Positions 8,715-16,424 of a DNA stretch of 64,000 nucleotides are shown in pieces. The notes beneath the pieces are model-generated. The model saw only the letters and a list, made by a program, of their open reading frames with translations, was not told where the DNA came from and did no database searches. A program made the position numbers and the translations under genes. Every line of letters begins with the position of its first letter. Position 1 is the stretch's first letter. The stretch is taken from assembly GCF_003688855.1 (NCBI RefSeq), contig NZ_REFW01000001.1, positions 310,001 through 374,000 on the forward strand, given 5' to 3'. This stretch comes from Tessaracoccus antarcticus (GTDB lineage Bacteria; Actinomycetota; Actinomycetes; Propionibacteriales; Propionibacteriaceae).

Positions 8715-10388
8715 TCACGATGGCAGCATCCATGACAACACGGGTGTGGATTGCAGCCCCACCAGCAGGCACAGGGCCAACAGCAGCCCCACACTCCACC
8801 ATGCGACCTTGCGGAAGATGTCGGACTCGTGCCCGACGAGCCCCACTGCGGTGGCAGCAATTGCCAGGTTCTGCGGACTGATCATCTTGCCCACTACACC
8901 ACCTGCCGTGTTGGCGGCCACCAGCAGGGTGGGGTCAATACCGGCATTCTCGGCGGCGCTCTGTTGCAGGGTGGCGAAGAGTGCGTTGGCGCTCGTGTCC
9001 GATCCGGTGACGGCGGTGCCTATCCAGCCGAGGATCGGGGACAGGAAGGCGAACGCTGCGCCCGTCCCGGCGATCCAGGTGCCGATCGTGATGGTCTGGC
9101 CGGACAGGTTCATCACGTAGGCAAGACCGAGGACCGAGCCGATGGTCAGGAAGGTCCACCGCAACTTGTGCACCTGCCGGCCGAAGGTTCTCACCGCTTC
9201 TGCCGCCGGGACCCTGTACACGATGGCCACGACGATGCCTGAGAGCAGCAGGAGCGTGCCGGGGGAGCTCAGCCACTGGAACTTGAAAATGGTCGAGGTT
9301 GACACTTCTCCAGCGCCGTTGAGGATGTGGCCATGCAGCCCCGGCCACGGAATCATGAGGGTGGTGGACTCCAGGGCCGTTTCCAGCGGTTTGACCAGTT
9401 TCGCGACGGCGAAGACCACGATGATCAGGAGGTAGGGGAACAGCGCCATCAGAATCTGGCCGCGGCTGGGGCGGGTGGTGACCTCGTGCCGTTGCAGATC
9501 GAGCGTCGAATTGAAACCCGCCGCCGCCTCCTCCACGTGCACCCCGGCAAGGCGGAGCTTGGCCTCCTCGGTTCCCCGCGGCTTCCAGAACTGCAGGATG
9601 CCGACGCCGACGGCGAGGCCGGCGAGGGATGCGATGACGTCGGTGAGTTCGACCGACAGCCAGGTGGCGCTGACCCATTGGGCCACGGCAAAGGTGAACC
9701 CGATCCCGAGCGCCACGGGCCAGGTCTCGCGAACACCGCGCCACCCGTCCGCGATGAGCACCAGCAGGAGCGGCACGAAGAGGGCCAGCACGGGAGTCTG
9801 GTGCCCCACATAGGCGCCGATCTCCCTGAACGGGATGCCCGTGAGGTTACCGGCGGTGATGATGGGGATGGCGATGGCGCCGAAGGCCACCGGTGCGGTG
9901 TTGGCCAGCAGCACGGTGGCCGCGGCACGGAACGCAGGAAACCCGACCGCCATGAGCATCACACCGGTGATGGCCACGGGTGCACCGAACCCAGCGAGTG
10001 CCTCCAGCAGTCCGCCGAAGCAGAACGCGATCAGTATGGCGAGGATCCGCGGATCGTCGGAGATGAGGTTGAACGTGGCTCGCAGGTCCTCGAACCTCCC
10101 CGACACGACGGTGAGCTCGTACAGCCACACCGCCGTCAACACGATCCACGTGATCGGAAAGATGCCGAAGGCAACCCCTTGTGTGGCCGTCAGCGCGGCC
10201 AGACCCACGGGCATCTGGAAGGCGATCACCGCAACCACGACGGCCACTGCAAGTGACGAGAGCCCCGCCCAGTACGCCTTCCACCGCAGTACGCCCAGGG
10301 TGAAGAACATCGTGACCAGGGGCAGGAGAGCGACCAGCGCTGACACGGTCAAACCGCCGAGTGGGGCAAGTTCCGGTTGAAACTCCAT
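8715..10388 (-). CDS. lctP: L-lactate permease (LctP family)
   Basis: A 12-14 helix transporter of about 557 residues. It has the conserved LctP blocks SALVALLPLV at the N-terminus, EALAGFGAPVAITGVMLMAVGF, LSPILGWIGTAVTGSDTSANALF and AANTAGGVVGKMISPQNLAIA. It imports lactate (and in relatives glycolate) with protons. First gene of the lctP-lutABC-dehydrogenase operon. Start choice: the ATG at 10388 has GGAG six bases upstream and matches the family N-terminus; an ATG at 10400 is the main alternative. Longer starts (10433, 10445) fall within or beside the predicted operator and -10 element, so they are unlikely. Expression is probably controlled by the divergent GntR regulator. Confidence 0.93.
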   Translation of the reverse strand: MEFQPELAPLGGLTVSALVALLPLVTMFFTLGVLRWKAYWAGLSSLAVAVVVAVIAFQMPVGLAALTATQGVAFGIFPITWIVLTAVWLYELTVVSGRFEDLRATFNLISDDPRILAILIAFCFGGLLEALAGFGAPVAITGVMLMAVGFPAFRAAATVLLANTAPVAFGAIAIPIITAGNLTGIPFREIGAYVGHQTPVLALFVPLLLVLIADGWRGVRETWPVALGIGFTFAVAQWVSATWLSVELTDVIASLAGLAVGVGILQFWKPRGTEEAKLRLAGVHVEEAAAGFNSTLDLQRHEVTTRPSRGQILMALFPYLLIIVVFAVAKLVKPLETALESTTLMIPWPGLHGHILNGAGEVSTSTIFKFQWLSSPGTLLLLSGIVVAIVYRVPAAEAVRTFGRQVHKLRWTFLTIGSVLGLAYVMNLSGQTITIGTWIAGTGAAFAFLSPILGWIGTAVTGSDTSANALFATLQQSAAENAGIDPTLLVAANTAGGVVGKMISPQNLAIAATAVGLVGHESDIFRKVAWWSVGLLLALCLLVGLQSTPVLSWMLPS

Positions 10389-10433
10389 CAGTAACTCCAT
10401 CGTTCCTGAAATGGGCGACGCCGTCGTCGCCAT

Positions 10434-10444
10434 TGGTAGGACCA
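10434..10444. promoter_or_regulatory. LldR/FadR-type operator between lctP and its regulator
   Basis: TGGTAGGACCA is a perfect TGGT-N3-ACCA palindrome and matches the TNGTNNNACNA form known for lactate-responsive GntR/FadR-family regulators such as LldR. On the minus strand a -10-like CAGAAT (10449 to 10444) abuts it, so a bound repressor would cover the lctP transcription start. The regulator gene begins about 70 nt away on the other strand. The link is inferred from motif and position. Confidence 0.75.
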
Positions 10445-10504
10445 TTCTGGCACACACGCCGGCACCACGCCGCAGAGGGGTCCGGATTACCGTGCGGGGA
10501 CGAC

Positions 10505-10510
10505 TAGAAT
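10505..10510 (+). promoter_or_regulatory. -10 element TAGAAT of a predicted leaderless lldR transcript
   Basis: TAGAAT fits the actinobacterial TANNNT -10 form and ends six bases before the GTG start at 10517. No Shine-Dalgarno sequence precedes that GTG, so transcription probably begins at the start codon itself. No clear -35 box is visible. Confidence 0.55.
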
Positions 10511-10516
10511 CGTGCG

Positions 10517-11206
10517 GTGAAAGCATTTGAAGTCGTGCTCCACCACGTGGAGGACGAAATTTTCAACGGCCACCTGCGTGTCGGTTCGCTGCTGCCTGCC
10601 GAACGGGTCCTGGCCCTCGATCTCGGCGTCAGCCGTACGGCTGTGCGCGAGGCCATGCGCACACTCCAGGCACAGGGAATCATCGAGTCGACCGTGGGCG
10701 CTGGAAGCACTGGGGGGACCCGGATCTCCGGTGAGCACGGCTGGGCCATCACCAACCTGCTGCGGCTGCATGTGGCACTCGAGCTGTTCTCGCCCGCGGA
10801 CGTGCTGTCCACCCGCGTCCTGCTCGAGCAGCAGAACATCGCGGCCGCGATCGCCCAGGGCACGGAGGCGGACTACGACGGCATCCAGGTGATCCTCGAC
10901 GAAATGTCCCGGCCGGCAACCCCCCTGCGGCGATTCAACGAACTGGACACAGAGTTCCATGCGGCCATCGCCCAGATCTCCGGCAACCATTTGATCCGGG
11001 CGCTGACCATCGCGGTCCGGGAATCCATCGCCCGCGACGTCCGCGGAGCCGCCGCCCAGGACATGGACCTGCAGGTCTTCCGCCAGATGGTGATCGAGCA
11101 GCACGCCGGCATCCTGGCCGGGATCCGGAACGGCGAGACCACCCATGCTCAGGAACTGATGTCGCACCACCTCAACTGGCGCTGGGCCAGCCTGCTCACA
11201 CCCTGA
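10517..11206 (+). CDS. lldR: GntR-family (FadR/FCD) regulator of lactate genes
   Basis: A 229-residue protein with an N-terminal winged helix (LLPAERVLALDLGVSRTAVREAMRTLQAQGIIES, described here by its ends) and a C-terminal FCD ligand-binding domain in which the metal-binding pattern is visible as FHAAIAQISGN and a later HHLNW. FCD regulators sense small organic acids; the divergent position next to lctP-lutABC and the operator between them make lactate the likely effector. The GTG start lacks a ribosome-binding site and appears leaderless. Its 3' end overlaps the end of the convergent histidine kinase gene by 11 bases. The specific name is an inference from context. Confidence 0.85.
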   Translation: MKAFEVVLHHVEDEIFNGHLRVGSLLPAERVLALDLGVSRTAVREAMRTLQAQGIIESTVGAGSTGGTRISGEHGWAITNLLRLHVALELFSPADVLSTRVLLEQQNIAAAIAQGTEADYDGIQVILDEMSRPATPLRRFNELDTEFHAAIAQISGNHLIRALTIAVRESIARDVRGAAAQDMDLQVFRQMVIEQHAGILAGIRNGETTHAQELMSHHLNWRWASLLTP

Positions 11207-12566
11207 GCGCGGGCTGCCCGACGCCACGCGGCCCCTCCACGGGGAGCACCAGAGTCGCAGACAGTCCACCCAGGTCTGACTCCCCCAGCACCACGTCGCC
11301 CCCATGGTCGCGGGCGATTTCCCGCACGATGGCAAGACCCAGCCCGCTGCCACCCGCCTCCCTGTCCCGCGCCTCCTCGAGGCGCACGAACCGTTCGAAC
11401 ACCCGTTCGCGATCCTGCTCGGCGATACCCGCCCCGTCGTCCTCCACGACGACGCGCCCGTCCGAGATCGTCACCCGCACCCGGGTGAGGGCATGCCGGG
11501 TGGCGTTGTCCACCAGGTTGCGCACCACGCGTCCTATGGAGGAGGGATCCGCGTACGCGACGCCGTTCCCCCGCACCTCCACGGACACCCCGGCCCGGGC
11601 GGCACTGACGCCGTCGCCCACGATGGTTCCCAGATCCTGGGGGATGCGTTGGACGGGTGCGGCGCCCAGCCTGGCCAGCAGGAGGAGGTCGTCCACGAGC
11701 GACTGCATCCGCAGCACCTCGGGCTCCAGATCGGCGGCCAGTTCTGCCGTGGACAGCGCATCCGGGTGGGAGCGCGCCACCTCCACGGTGGCCCGCAGCA
11801 CGGAGATCGGGGACCGCAGTTCGTGAGCAGCATCCTCGACGAAGCTGCGCTGCCGGACTGCTGCGCGCTCCAGACGGTCCAGCATCTCGTTCAGTGTCCG
11901 GGCGAGCGCCCCCAACTCGTCGTCGGCGTTAGGCACGGGCAGTGCACCGGGGCCACCTTCGCGGGCCACGCTGGCAGCCGCTTTCCGCAACTGCTCCACA
12001 GGTGCCAGTGCGCGACCCAACGCCAGCCAGATGACCAGTGCCAGCAGGACAGTGAGCGTGGGCACGACGCCGACGAGCGACACCCGGAGGGCGTGCAGCA
12101 CACCCTCGACGTCACGCAACGGCAAGGACACCACGACGGTGACCTGCTGCCCACGCCACGTTGCTGCACGCGCCACGAGGCGCGCCTGGTCGTCATAGGC
12201 GGTCGCCAGCGTCGCGGGACCGTCGCCACGCAGCCGGGCGACCTGGTCCGCCGCCAGCAGGGGGAGCGTGCGGCTGGCGTTGGCGGAGCTCTCCACCACC
12301 AGGCCCGTGCCGTCGAGAACCTGCGCGATCTCGCCCGGTTCCGCCACGGGGAGCGGCTCGGGAAGTCTGTCCTCCTCGGCGAGCCGTGCAACGGTGCTGG
12401 CCCGCTCGAGCGCCACCTCGTCGAGGACCGAGATCCGGCTGGCCGATACCACGGCCGTGAGCGCGACGGCGCCCAGTATGAGCCCCAGACAGAGGAGCCC
12501 CGCTGTCACCAACGTGAGGCGGAGCCTCAGCGAGAGTCCTCCCCACCGCCGCCCCGGTGCGCTCAT
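11196..12566 (-). CDS. Two-component sensor histidine kinase (HAMP, HisKA, HATPase)
   Basis: A 456-residue membrane kinase: a first transmembrane helix near residues 15-40, an extracytoplasmic sensor loop, a second helix near 160-185, a HAMP segment, the H-box AAHELRSPISVLR (phosphorylated His around residue 247), then N box (RNLVDNATRHA), G1 (VVVEDDGAGI) and G2 (GGSGLGLAIV). ATG at 12566 overlaps the response-regulator stop as ATGA; the longer frame upstream is the regulator read out of phase. The sensed signal is unknown. Because the regulator gene faces the LolA-like/ABC genes across 91 bp, that transporter is a plausible target. Confidence 0.92.
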   Translation of the reverse strand: MSAPGRRWGGLSLRLRLTLVTAGLLCLGLILGAVALTAVVSASRISVLDEVALERASTVARLAEEDRLPEPLPVAEPGEIAQVLDGTGLVVESSANASRTLPLLAADQVARLRGDGPATLATAYDDQARLVARAATWRGQQVTVVVSLPLRDVEGVLHALRVSLVGVVPTLTVLLALVIWLALGRALAPVEQLRKAAASVAREGGPGALPVPNADDELGALARTLNEMLDRLERAAVRQRSFVEDAAHELRSPISVLRATVEVARSHPDALSTAELAADLEPEVLRMQSLVDDLLLLARLGAAPVQRIPQDLGTIVGDGVSAARAGVSVEVRGNGVAYADPSSIGRVVRNLVDNATRHALTRVRVTISDGRVVVEDDGAGIAEQDRERVFERFVRLEEARDREAGGSGLGLAIVREIARDHGGDVVLGESDLGGLSATLVLPVEGPRGVGQPALRV

Positions 12567-13216
12567 CCCAGCACGCGGTAGCCGGCGCCGCGGACCGTGG
12601 CCACGACGTCGCGCCCGAGTTTGCGGCGCAGGTAACCCACGTACACCTCCACCACGTTGAGGTCCTCGCCTGCCCCGTCCCAAACGTGGTCCAGCAATTC
12701 GACCTTCCCGATGACGCGACTTGCGTGCCGCATCAGGTACTCCAGCAGCGCCACCTCGCGGGTGGTGAGGGCCACGGCGACGCCATCGCGGCTGACGATG
12801 CGCGTGGAGGGGTCGAGTTCGAGGCCGCCCACGGTGAGCACGGCCGGACGGGCCTCGGCGGGGCGGCGGACAAGTGCCCGCAACCTCGCCACGAGGACGA
12901 CGAAGGAGAACGGCTTGGTGAGGTAGTCGTCGGCACCCAGATCGAGGGCGTCGGCAACGTCGTACTCACCGTCCTTGGCGCTCAGCATGATCACGGGCGT
13001 CCACACCCCCCGCTTCCGCATCTCCGCCACGACGTCGTAGCCGTTGCGACGGGGCAGCATGATGTCCAGCACCATCGCGTCGTAGTCGCCGTGGGTGGCC
13101 AGGGACAGACCCGATTCGCCGTCGTGGGCGAGGTCGACGGCGAACCCCTCGGCTGCGAGGCCCCGCTGGAGTGTGCGGGTCAGGCCACGCTCGTCATCGA
13201 CCACCAGTACACGCAT
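12563..13216 (-). CDS. OmpR/PhoB-family response regulator
   Basis: A 217-residue regulator with a receiver domain (acidic DDE at residues 7-9, phosphoacceptor Asp51 in DIMLP, switch Ser in MLSAKD, Lys in YLTKPF) and a C-terminal winged helix (VALTTREVALLEYLMRH, ending VRGAGYRVLG). It partners the downstream kinase through a four-base overlap. The ATG at 13216 begins exactly at MRVLVVDDE; only GGGGAA lies directly before it, too close for normal initiation, and a -10-like CATGAT ends six bases upstream, so a leaderless start is possible. Confidence 0.95.
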   Translation of the reverse strand: MRVLVVDDERGLTRTLQRGLAAEGFAVDLAHDGESGLSLATHGDYDAMVLDIMLPRRNGYDVVAEMRKRGVWTPVIMLSAKDGEYDVADALDLGADDYLTKPFSFVVLVARLRALVRRPAEARPAVLTVGGLELDPSTRIVSRDGVAVALTTREVALLEYLMRHASRVIGKVELLDHVWDGAGEDLNVVEVYVGYLRRKLGRDVVATVRGAGYRVLG

Positions 13217-13294
13217 TTCCCCATCATGCCAGCGGCTCCCAGCGCTGATCACCCCACACGACGAGCTCTCAGGCTCCTCACAGGACCCCTCGAC

Positions 13295-13300
13295 TACCGT
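13295..13300 (+). promoter_or_regulatory. -10 element TACCGT, predicted leaderless start
   Basis: TACCGT (TANNNT) ends seven bases before the ATG at 13308, and the spacer GGGGCCC is not a ribosome-binding site. This fits leaderless transcription of the LolA-like/ABC operon. It lies in the 91-bp divergent gap with the response regulator. Confidence 0.45.
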
Positions 13301-13307
13301 GGGGCCC

Positions 13308-14525
13308 ATGACCAGCACTGCGCCCGCACGCCGCAACTTCCTCCGCTCCCCCTGGGTGGTCCCGATCGCCGTGACCAGCGCAGTGGCTGTCTCCCTGCTC
13401 TCGCAGCCACTGTTCGCCTCCGGTGACTCCAACGACCTGCCCGACGTCACCGCCGACCAGCTGGTGACCCAGGTCCTGGACGCCAAGCCGCAGGCGATGT
13501 CCGGCACGGTCGTCCACACGGCCCGCCTCGGCCTCCCCGACATGCTGTTCACCGAGGCCACCGGCGCCGACCCCATCTCCCTGCTGGGCGGCAGTTCCAC
13601 CATGCGCGTCTGGACCGACGGCGTCGACCGCTCCCGCGTTGCCCTGCTGGGGACGATGTCCGAGTACTCCGTGGTCAACGACGGCCCCGAAGCCTGGACG
13701 TACTCGAGCTCCAACGACGAGGCTGTCCACTATTCCTTCAGCGACGCCGACCTTGCACGCCTCAAGACGATGGGCGAGCAAGCGCGCGTCGAGGCAACGA
13801 AGAAGCAGGCCGAGCTTCCCACCCCCCAGGAGGCCGCCACCGAGGCACTGGCAAGGGTGGGGGAATTCTCCACCGTGCGAGTCGACTCACAGAGCACCGT
13901 CGCAGGCCGTGAGGTCTACCAGCTCATCGTGACCCCCACCACAGACAAGACCCTTGTGAAGCGCATCGTGCTCTCCATCGACGGCGAGACCAAGATCCCG
14001 CTCCGAGTCCAGACCTGGAGCACGCAGGACGACACGGCGCCCGCCGTCGAGGTGTCTTTCACAGACGTCACCTTCGGCATGCCGAGCGAGTCCGTGTTCG
14101 GGTTCACCGCACCGGCCGGCGTCACCGAGCGCGAGGTCGTCGTCCCGCTGCCCCAGAACGACGGGGCCGTCAAGGGATCCGGCTCCGCCCATGAGATGCC
14201 CGTCGTGACGGGAACCGGCTGGGGGACCGTCGTCGAGTTCAAGGACCTCGACGTCGCCGCGTTGCTGGCCAAGGACCCGTCGGCCATGACCGGATCCGGC
14301 GAGCGCATCATCGGCTCCGAAGAAGCGCAGAAGATGCTCGAGGAGTTCGTCCCCGAGCACTCCGACGGATCCGGGATGGACATGGGCGTGCTCTACGACC
14401 AGTTGACCACCAAGGTCCCCGAGGGTCGCCTGCTGAGCACCACCCTGCTCAGCATCCTGGTGACCAACGACGGGCGCGTCCTCGTGGGCGCCGTACCCGC
14501 CGAGACCCTCCGCGCGATGGCGTGA
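13308..14525 (+). CDS. Exported LolA/RseB-like (DUF2092-type) protein
   Basis: A 405-residue protein with one N-terminal hydrophobic segment (WVVPIAVTSAVAVSLLSQPLF), an uncleaved anchor or signal peptide, followed by an extracytoplasmic domain of the LolA/MucB-RseB-like fold: GTVVHTARLGLP, MRVWTDGVDRSRV, then GREVYQLIVTP and a later FTDVTFGMPSESVFGFTAPAGV. Proteins of this type in Actinomycetota often sit next to ABC exporters and may sense or carry envelope lipids. The next gene, the ABC ATPase, overlaps the stop as GTGA. The start at 13308 is the first codon compatible with the signal segment. Exact role unknown. Confidence 0.75.
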   Translation: MTSTAPARRNFLRSPWVVPIAVTSAVAVSLLSQPLFASGDSNDLPDVTADQLVTQVLDAKPQAMSGTVVHTARLGLPDMLFTEATGADPISLLGGSSTMRVWTDGVDRSRVALLGTMSEYSVVNDGPEAWTYSSSNDEAVHYSFSDADLARLKTMGEQARVEATKKQAELPTPQEAATEALARVGEFSTVRVDSQSTVAGREVYQLIVTPTTDKTLVKRIVLSIDGETKIPLRVQTWSTQDDTAPAVEVSFTDVTFGMPSESVFGFTAPAGVTEREVVVPLPQNDGAVKGSGSAHEMPVVTGTGWGTVVEFKDLDVAALLAKDPSAMTGSGERIIGSEEAQKMLEEFVPEHSDGSGMDMGVLYDQLTTKVPEGRLLSTTLLSILVTNDGRVLVGAVPAETLRAMA

Positions 14526-15463
14526 GCGCGCCGGCAATTCGCACAGAGGGCCTCACGAAGCGATTCCGTTCCGGCCAGGTGGCCGTGGACGGGATCGACC
14601 TCGTGGTGCCACGCGGCGCCGTCTACGGATTTCTCGGCCCCAACGGGTCCGGCAAGACCACCACCATCCGGATGCTTCTGGGGTTGGTGAGGCCCACGGC
14701 GGGAGCCGCCTGGCTCCTTGACGAGCCCATGCCGAAGGAGGGCGGCAGTGTCCTGCCCCGCGTGGGCGCGCTCGTGGAGGGCCCGGCCTTCCACCCCTAC
14801 CTCAGCGGCCGTGCCAACCTGGTGCGGCTGGACGCGTGCGACGCCACCGCCGAGGCGGGCACGTCCCGCACCCGCATCGACACCGCCCTGGAGCGCGTCG
14901 GACTCACGGCGGCGGCGAAGAAGCCCTACCGGCAGTACTCGCTCGGCATGAAGCAGCGGCTCGGATTGGCGGCGGCACTGCTGCGGCCCAGGGAACTCCT
15001 CGTCCTGGACGAGCCCACCAACGGACTCGATCCGCAGGGAACCCGCGAGGTGCGCCACCTGATCCGGGAACTCTCCGCAGAGGGCACCACCGTCATGGTG
15101 TCCTCGCACCTGCTCTCCGAGATCGAGCAGGTCTGCTCGCACATCGGGATCATGGGCAGGGGCAAACTCCTCGCGCAGGCCGAACGCGAGGCTCTGGAAT
15201 CCGACGACGACGTCCGCGTCGCCGTCACGACCACGCCGGACCACGTCGCCGAAGCTGCACAGGTGCTGGAAGCCCTCGGTCTGCTGGACGTACGGGTCGA
15301 CGGCGTCGAGTTGCACGCCCGCCTCGGGGAAACACCTCCCGAGAGTGTTTCGGCAGCACTGGTCCGCGCTGGCGTGGACCTCGTGGGGCTCGATGTTCGC
15401 CGTCGAAGCCTCGAACAGTTGTTCGTGGAACTGACCGGGGAGGGCTTCGATGTCGCACGCTAG
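14522..15463 (+). CDS. ABC transporter ATP-binding protein (exporter type)
   Basis: A 313-residue ATPase with Walker A GPNGSGKT (residues 39-46), signature YSLGMKQRL, Walker B LLVLDEPTNGLD and switch His in MVSSHLLSE, followed by a short C-terminal regulatory extension. The close fit to the CcmA/NatA-like drug and lantibiotic exporter class comes from the LSGRANL and GLVRPTAG blocks. Start GTG overlaps the upstream stop (GTGA). It pairs with the permease encoded next, overlapping by 14 bases. The substrate is unknown; the LolA-like partner suggests an envelope function. Confidence 0.93.
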   Translation: MSAPAIRTEGLTKRFRSGQVAVDGIDLVVPRGAVYGFLGPNGSGKTTTIRMLLGLVRPTAGAAWLLDEPMPKEGGSVLPRVGALVEGPAFHPYLSGRANLVRLDACDATAEAGTSRTRIDTALERVGLTAAAKKPYRQYSLGMKQRLGLAAALLRPRELLVLDEPTNGLDPQGTREVRHLIRELSAEGTTVMVSSHLLSEIEQVCSHIGIMGRGKLLAQAEREALESDDDVRVAVTTTPDHVAEAAQVLEALGLLDVRVDGVELHARLGETPPESVSAALVRAGVDLVGLDVRRRSLEQLFVELTGEGFDVAR

Positions 15464-16283
15464 GGGCTCCTTCGGGCGACAGTTGCGCAGCGACCTCCGC
15501 CTCCTCTTCGGCAGGCCGCGCACCATCGCCCTGCTGGCAGGACTTGCGGCTGTGCCGCTGTTGTTGGCCATCGTTCTCTTCGTGGCACAGAACTCCGGGA
15601 TGGCCGGGCAGGGTCCCGGGTTCATCGGTCGGGTGACCGGCAACGGGTTGTTCCTGGTGATCGCCGCATTGTTCCTGTGCCTGCCATTCCTCCTCCCGCT
15701 CACCGTCGGGATCACGGCCGGCGACGCCATCGCGGGTGAGGCCCAAACCGGAACGCTGCGGTACCTCCTCACCCTGCCCTCCTCCCGCAGCCGGCTGCTG
15801 GCGTCCAAGGCACTCGCGTCCCTCGCCTTCGCCATGGCCGCGGTCCTGCTGATCGCGGCGGTGGCCCTCGCCTCGGGCGGGGCCTTCTTCGGCCTCACGG
15901 ACATGACTCTCCTGTCCGGTTCCACGGTGGGGTTGGCAGAAGGCATGGGACGCATGTTCGGCGTTGCGCTCTACGTGGCGCTCTCCCTGACCGGGTTGGT
16001 GGCCGTGGGACTGTTCTTCTCCACCCTGACGGAGGTCCCCGTGGGCGCCATGGCGGCCACCACCATCGTCGCCGTCGTGTCCTCGGTGCTGGACACACTC
16101 CCCCAGCTCGCCGCGATCCACCCGTACCTGCTGACACACCACTGGTTCGACTTCGCCGAATTCCTTCGCGTCGAGGTGAACTGGAGTGTCCTCGGCAGCG
16201 GGATGCTCGTCCAGCTGGGATGGGTCGCGATCTTCCTCTCGCTGGCGTGGGGACGCTTCACCACAGCCGACGTCACCTCCTGA
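15450..16283 (+). CDS. ABC transporter permease (ABC-2 type)
   Basis: A 277-residue membrane protein with about six hydrophobic segments (for example TIALLAGLAAVPLLLAIVLF, GLFLVIAALFLCLPFLLPL, FAMAAVLLIAAVALASGG) and the ABC-2 permease hallmark GDAIAGEAQTGTLRYLLTLPSSR between helices two and three. It would form the channel for the ATPase encoded just upstream, with which it overlaps. The end of this gene is followed by about 140 bases without a recognisable gene. Confidence 0.9.
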   Translation: MSHARGSFGRQLRSDLRLLFGRPRTIALLAGLAAVPLLLAIVLFVAQNSGMAGQGPGFIGRVTGNGLFLVIAALFLCLPFLLPLTVGITAGDAIAGEAQTGTLRYLLTLPSSRSRLLASKALASLAFAMAAVLLIAAVALASGGAFFGLTDMTLLSGSTVGLAEGMGRMFGVALYVALSLTGLVAVGLFFSTLTEVPVGAMAATTIVAVVSSVLDTLPQLAAIHPYLLTHHWFDFAEFLRVEVNWSVLGSGMLVQLGWVAIFLSLAWGRFTTADVTS

Positions 16284-16424
16284 CACCCGGCGGGGCCGTC
16301 TCACGCGAGGCGGGGTTCCCCGGTTAGCGGACGATGTGGGACCACGTCCCCGTGGAACCCGGGATCACACCCATCTGTGTGCGTGTGGAGCGTCGCGGCA
16401 AGGGTGTGGATGGTGGAGCGTGGC

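Noticed and set aside
16284-16424. Possible small gene between ABC permease and Kef antiporter
   Set aside because: Short frames only, no ribosome-binding site, no conserved motif.
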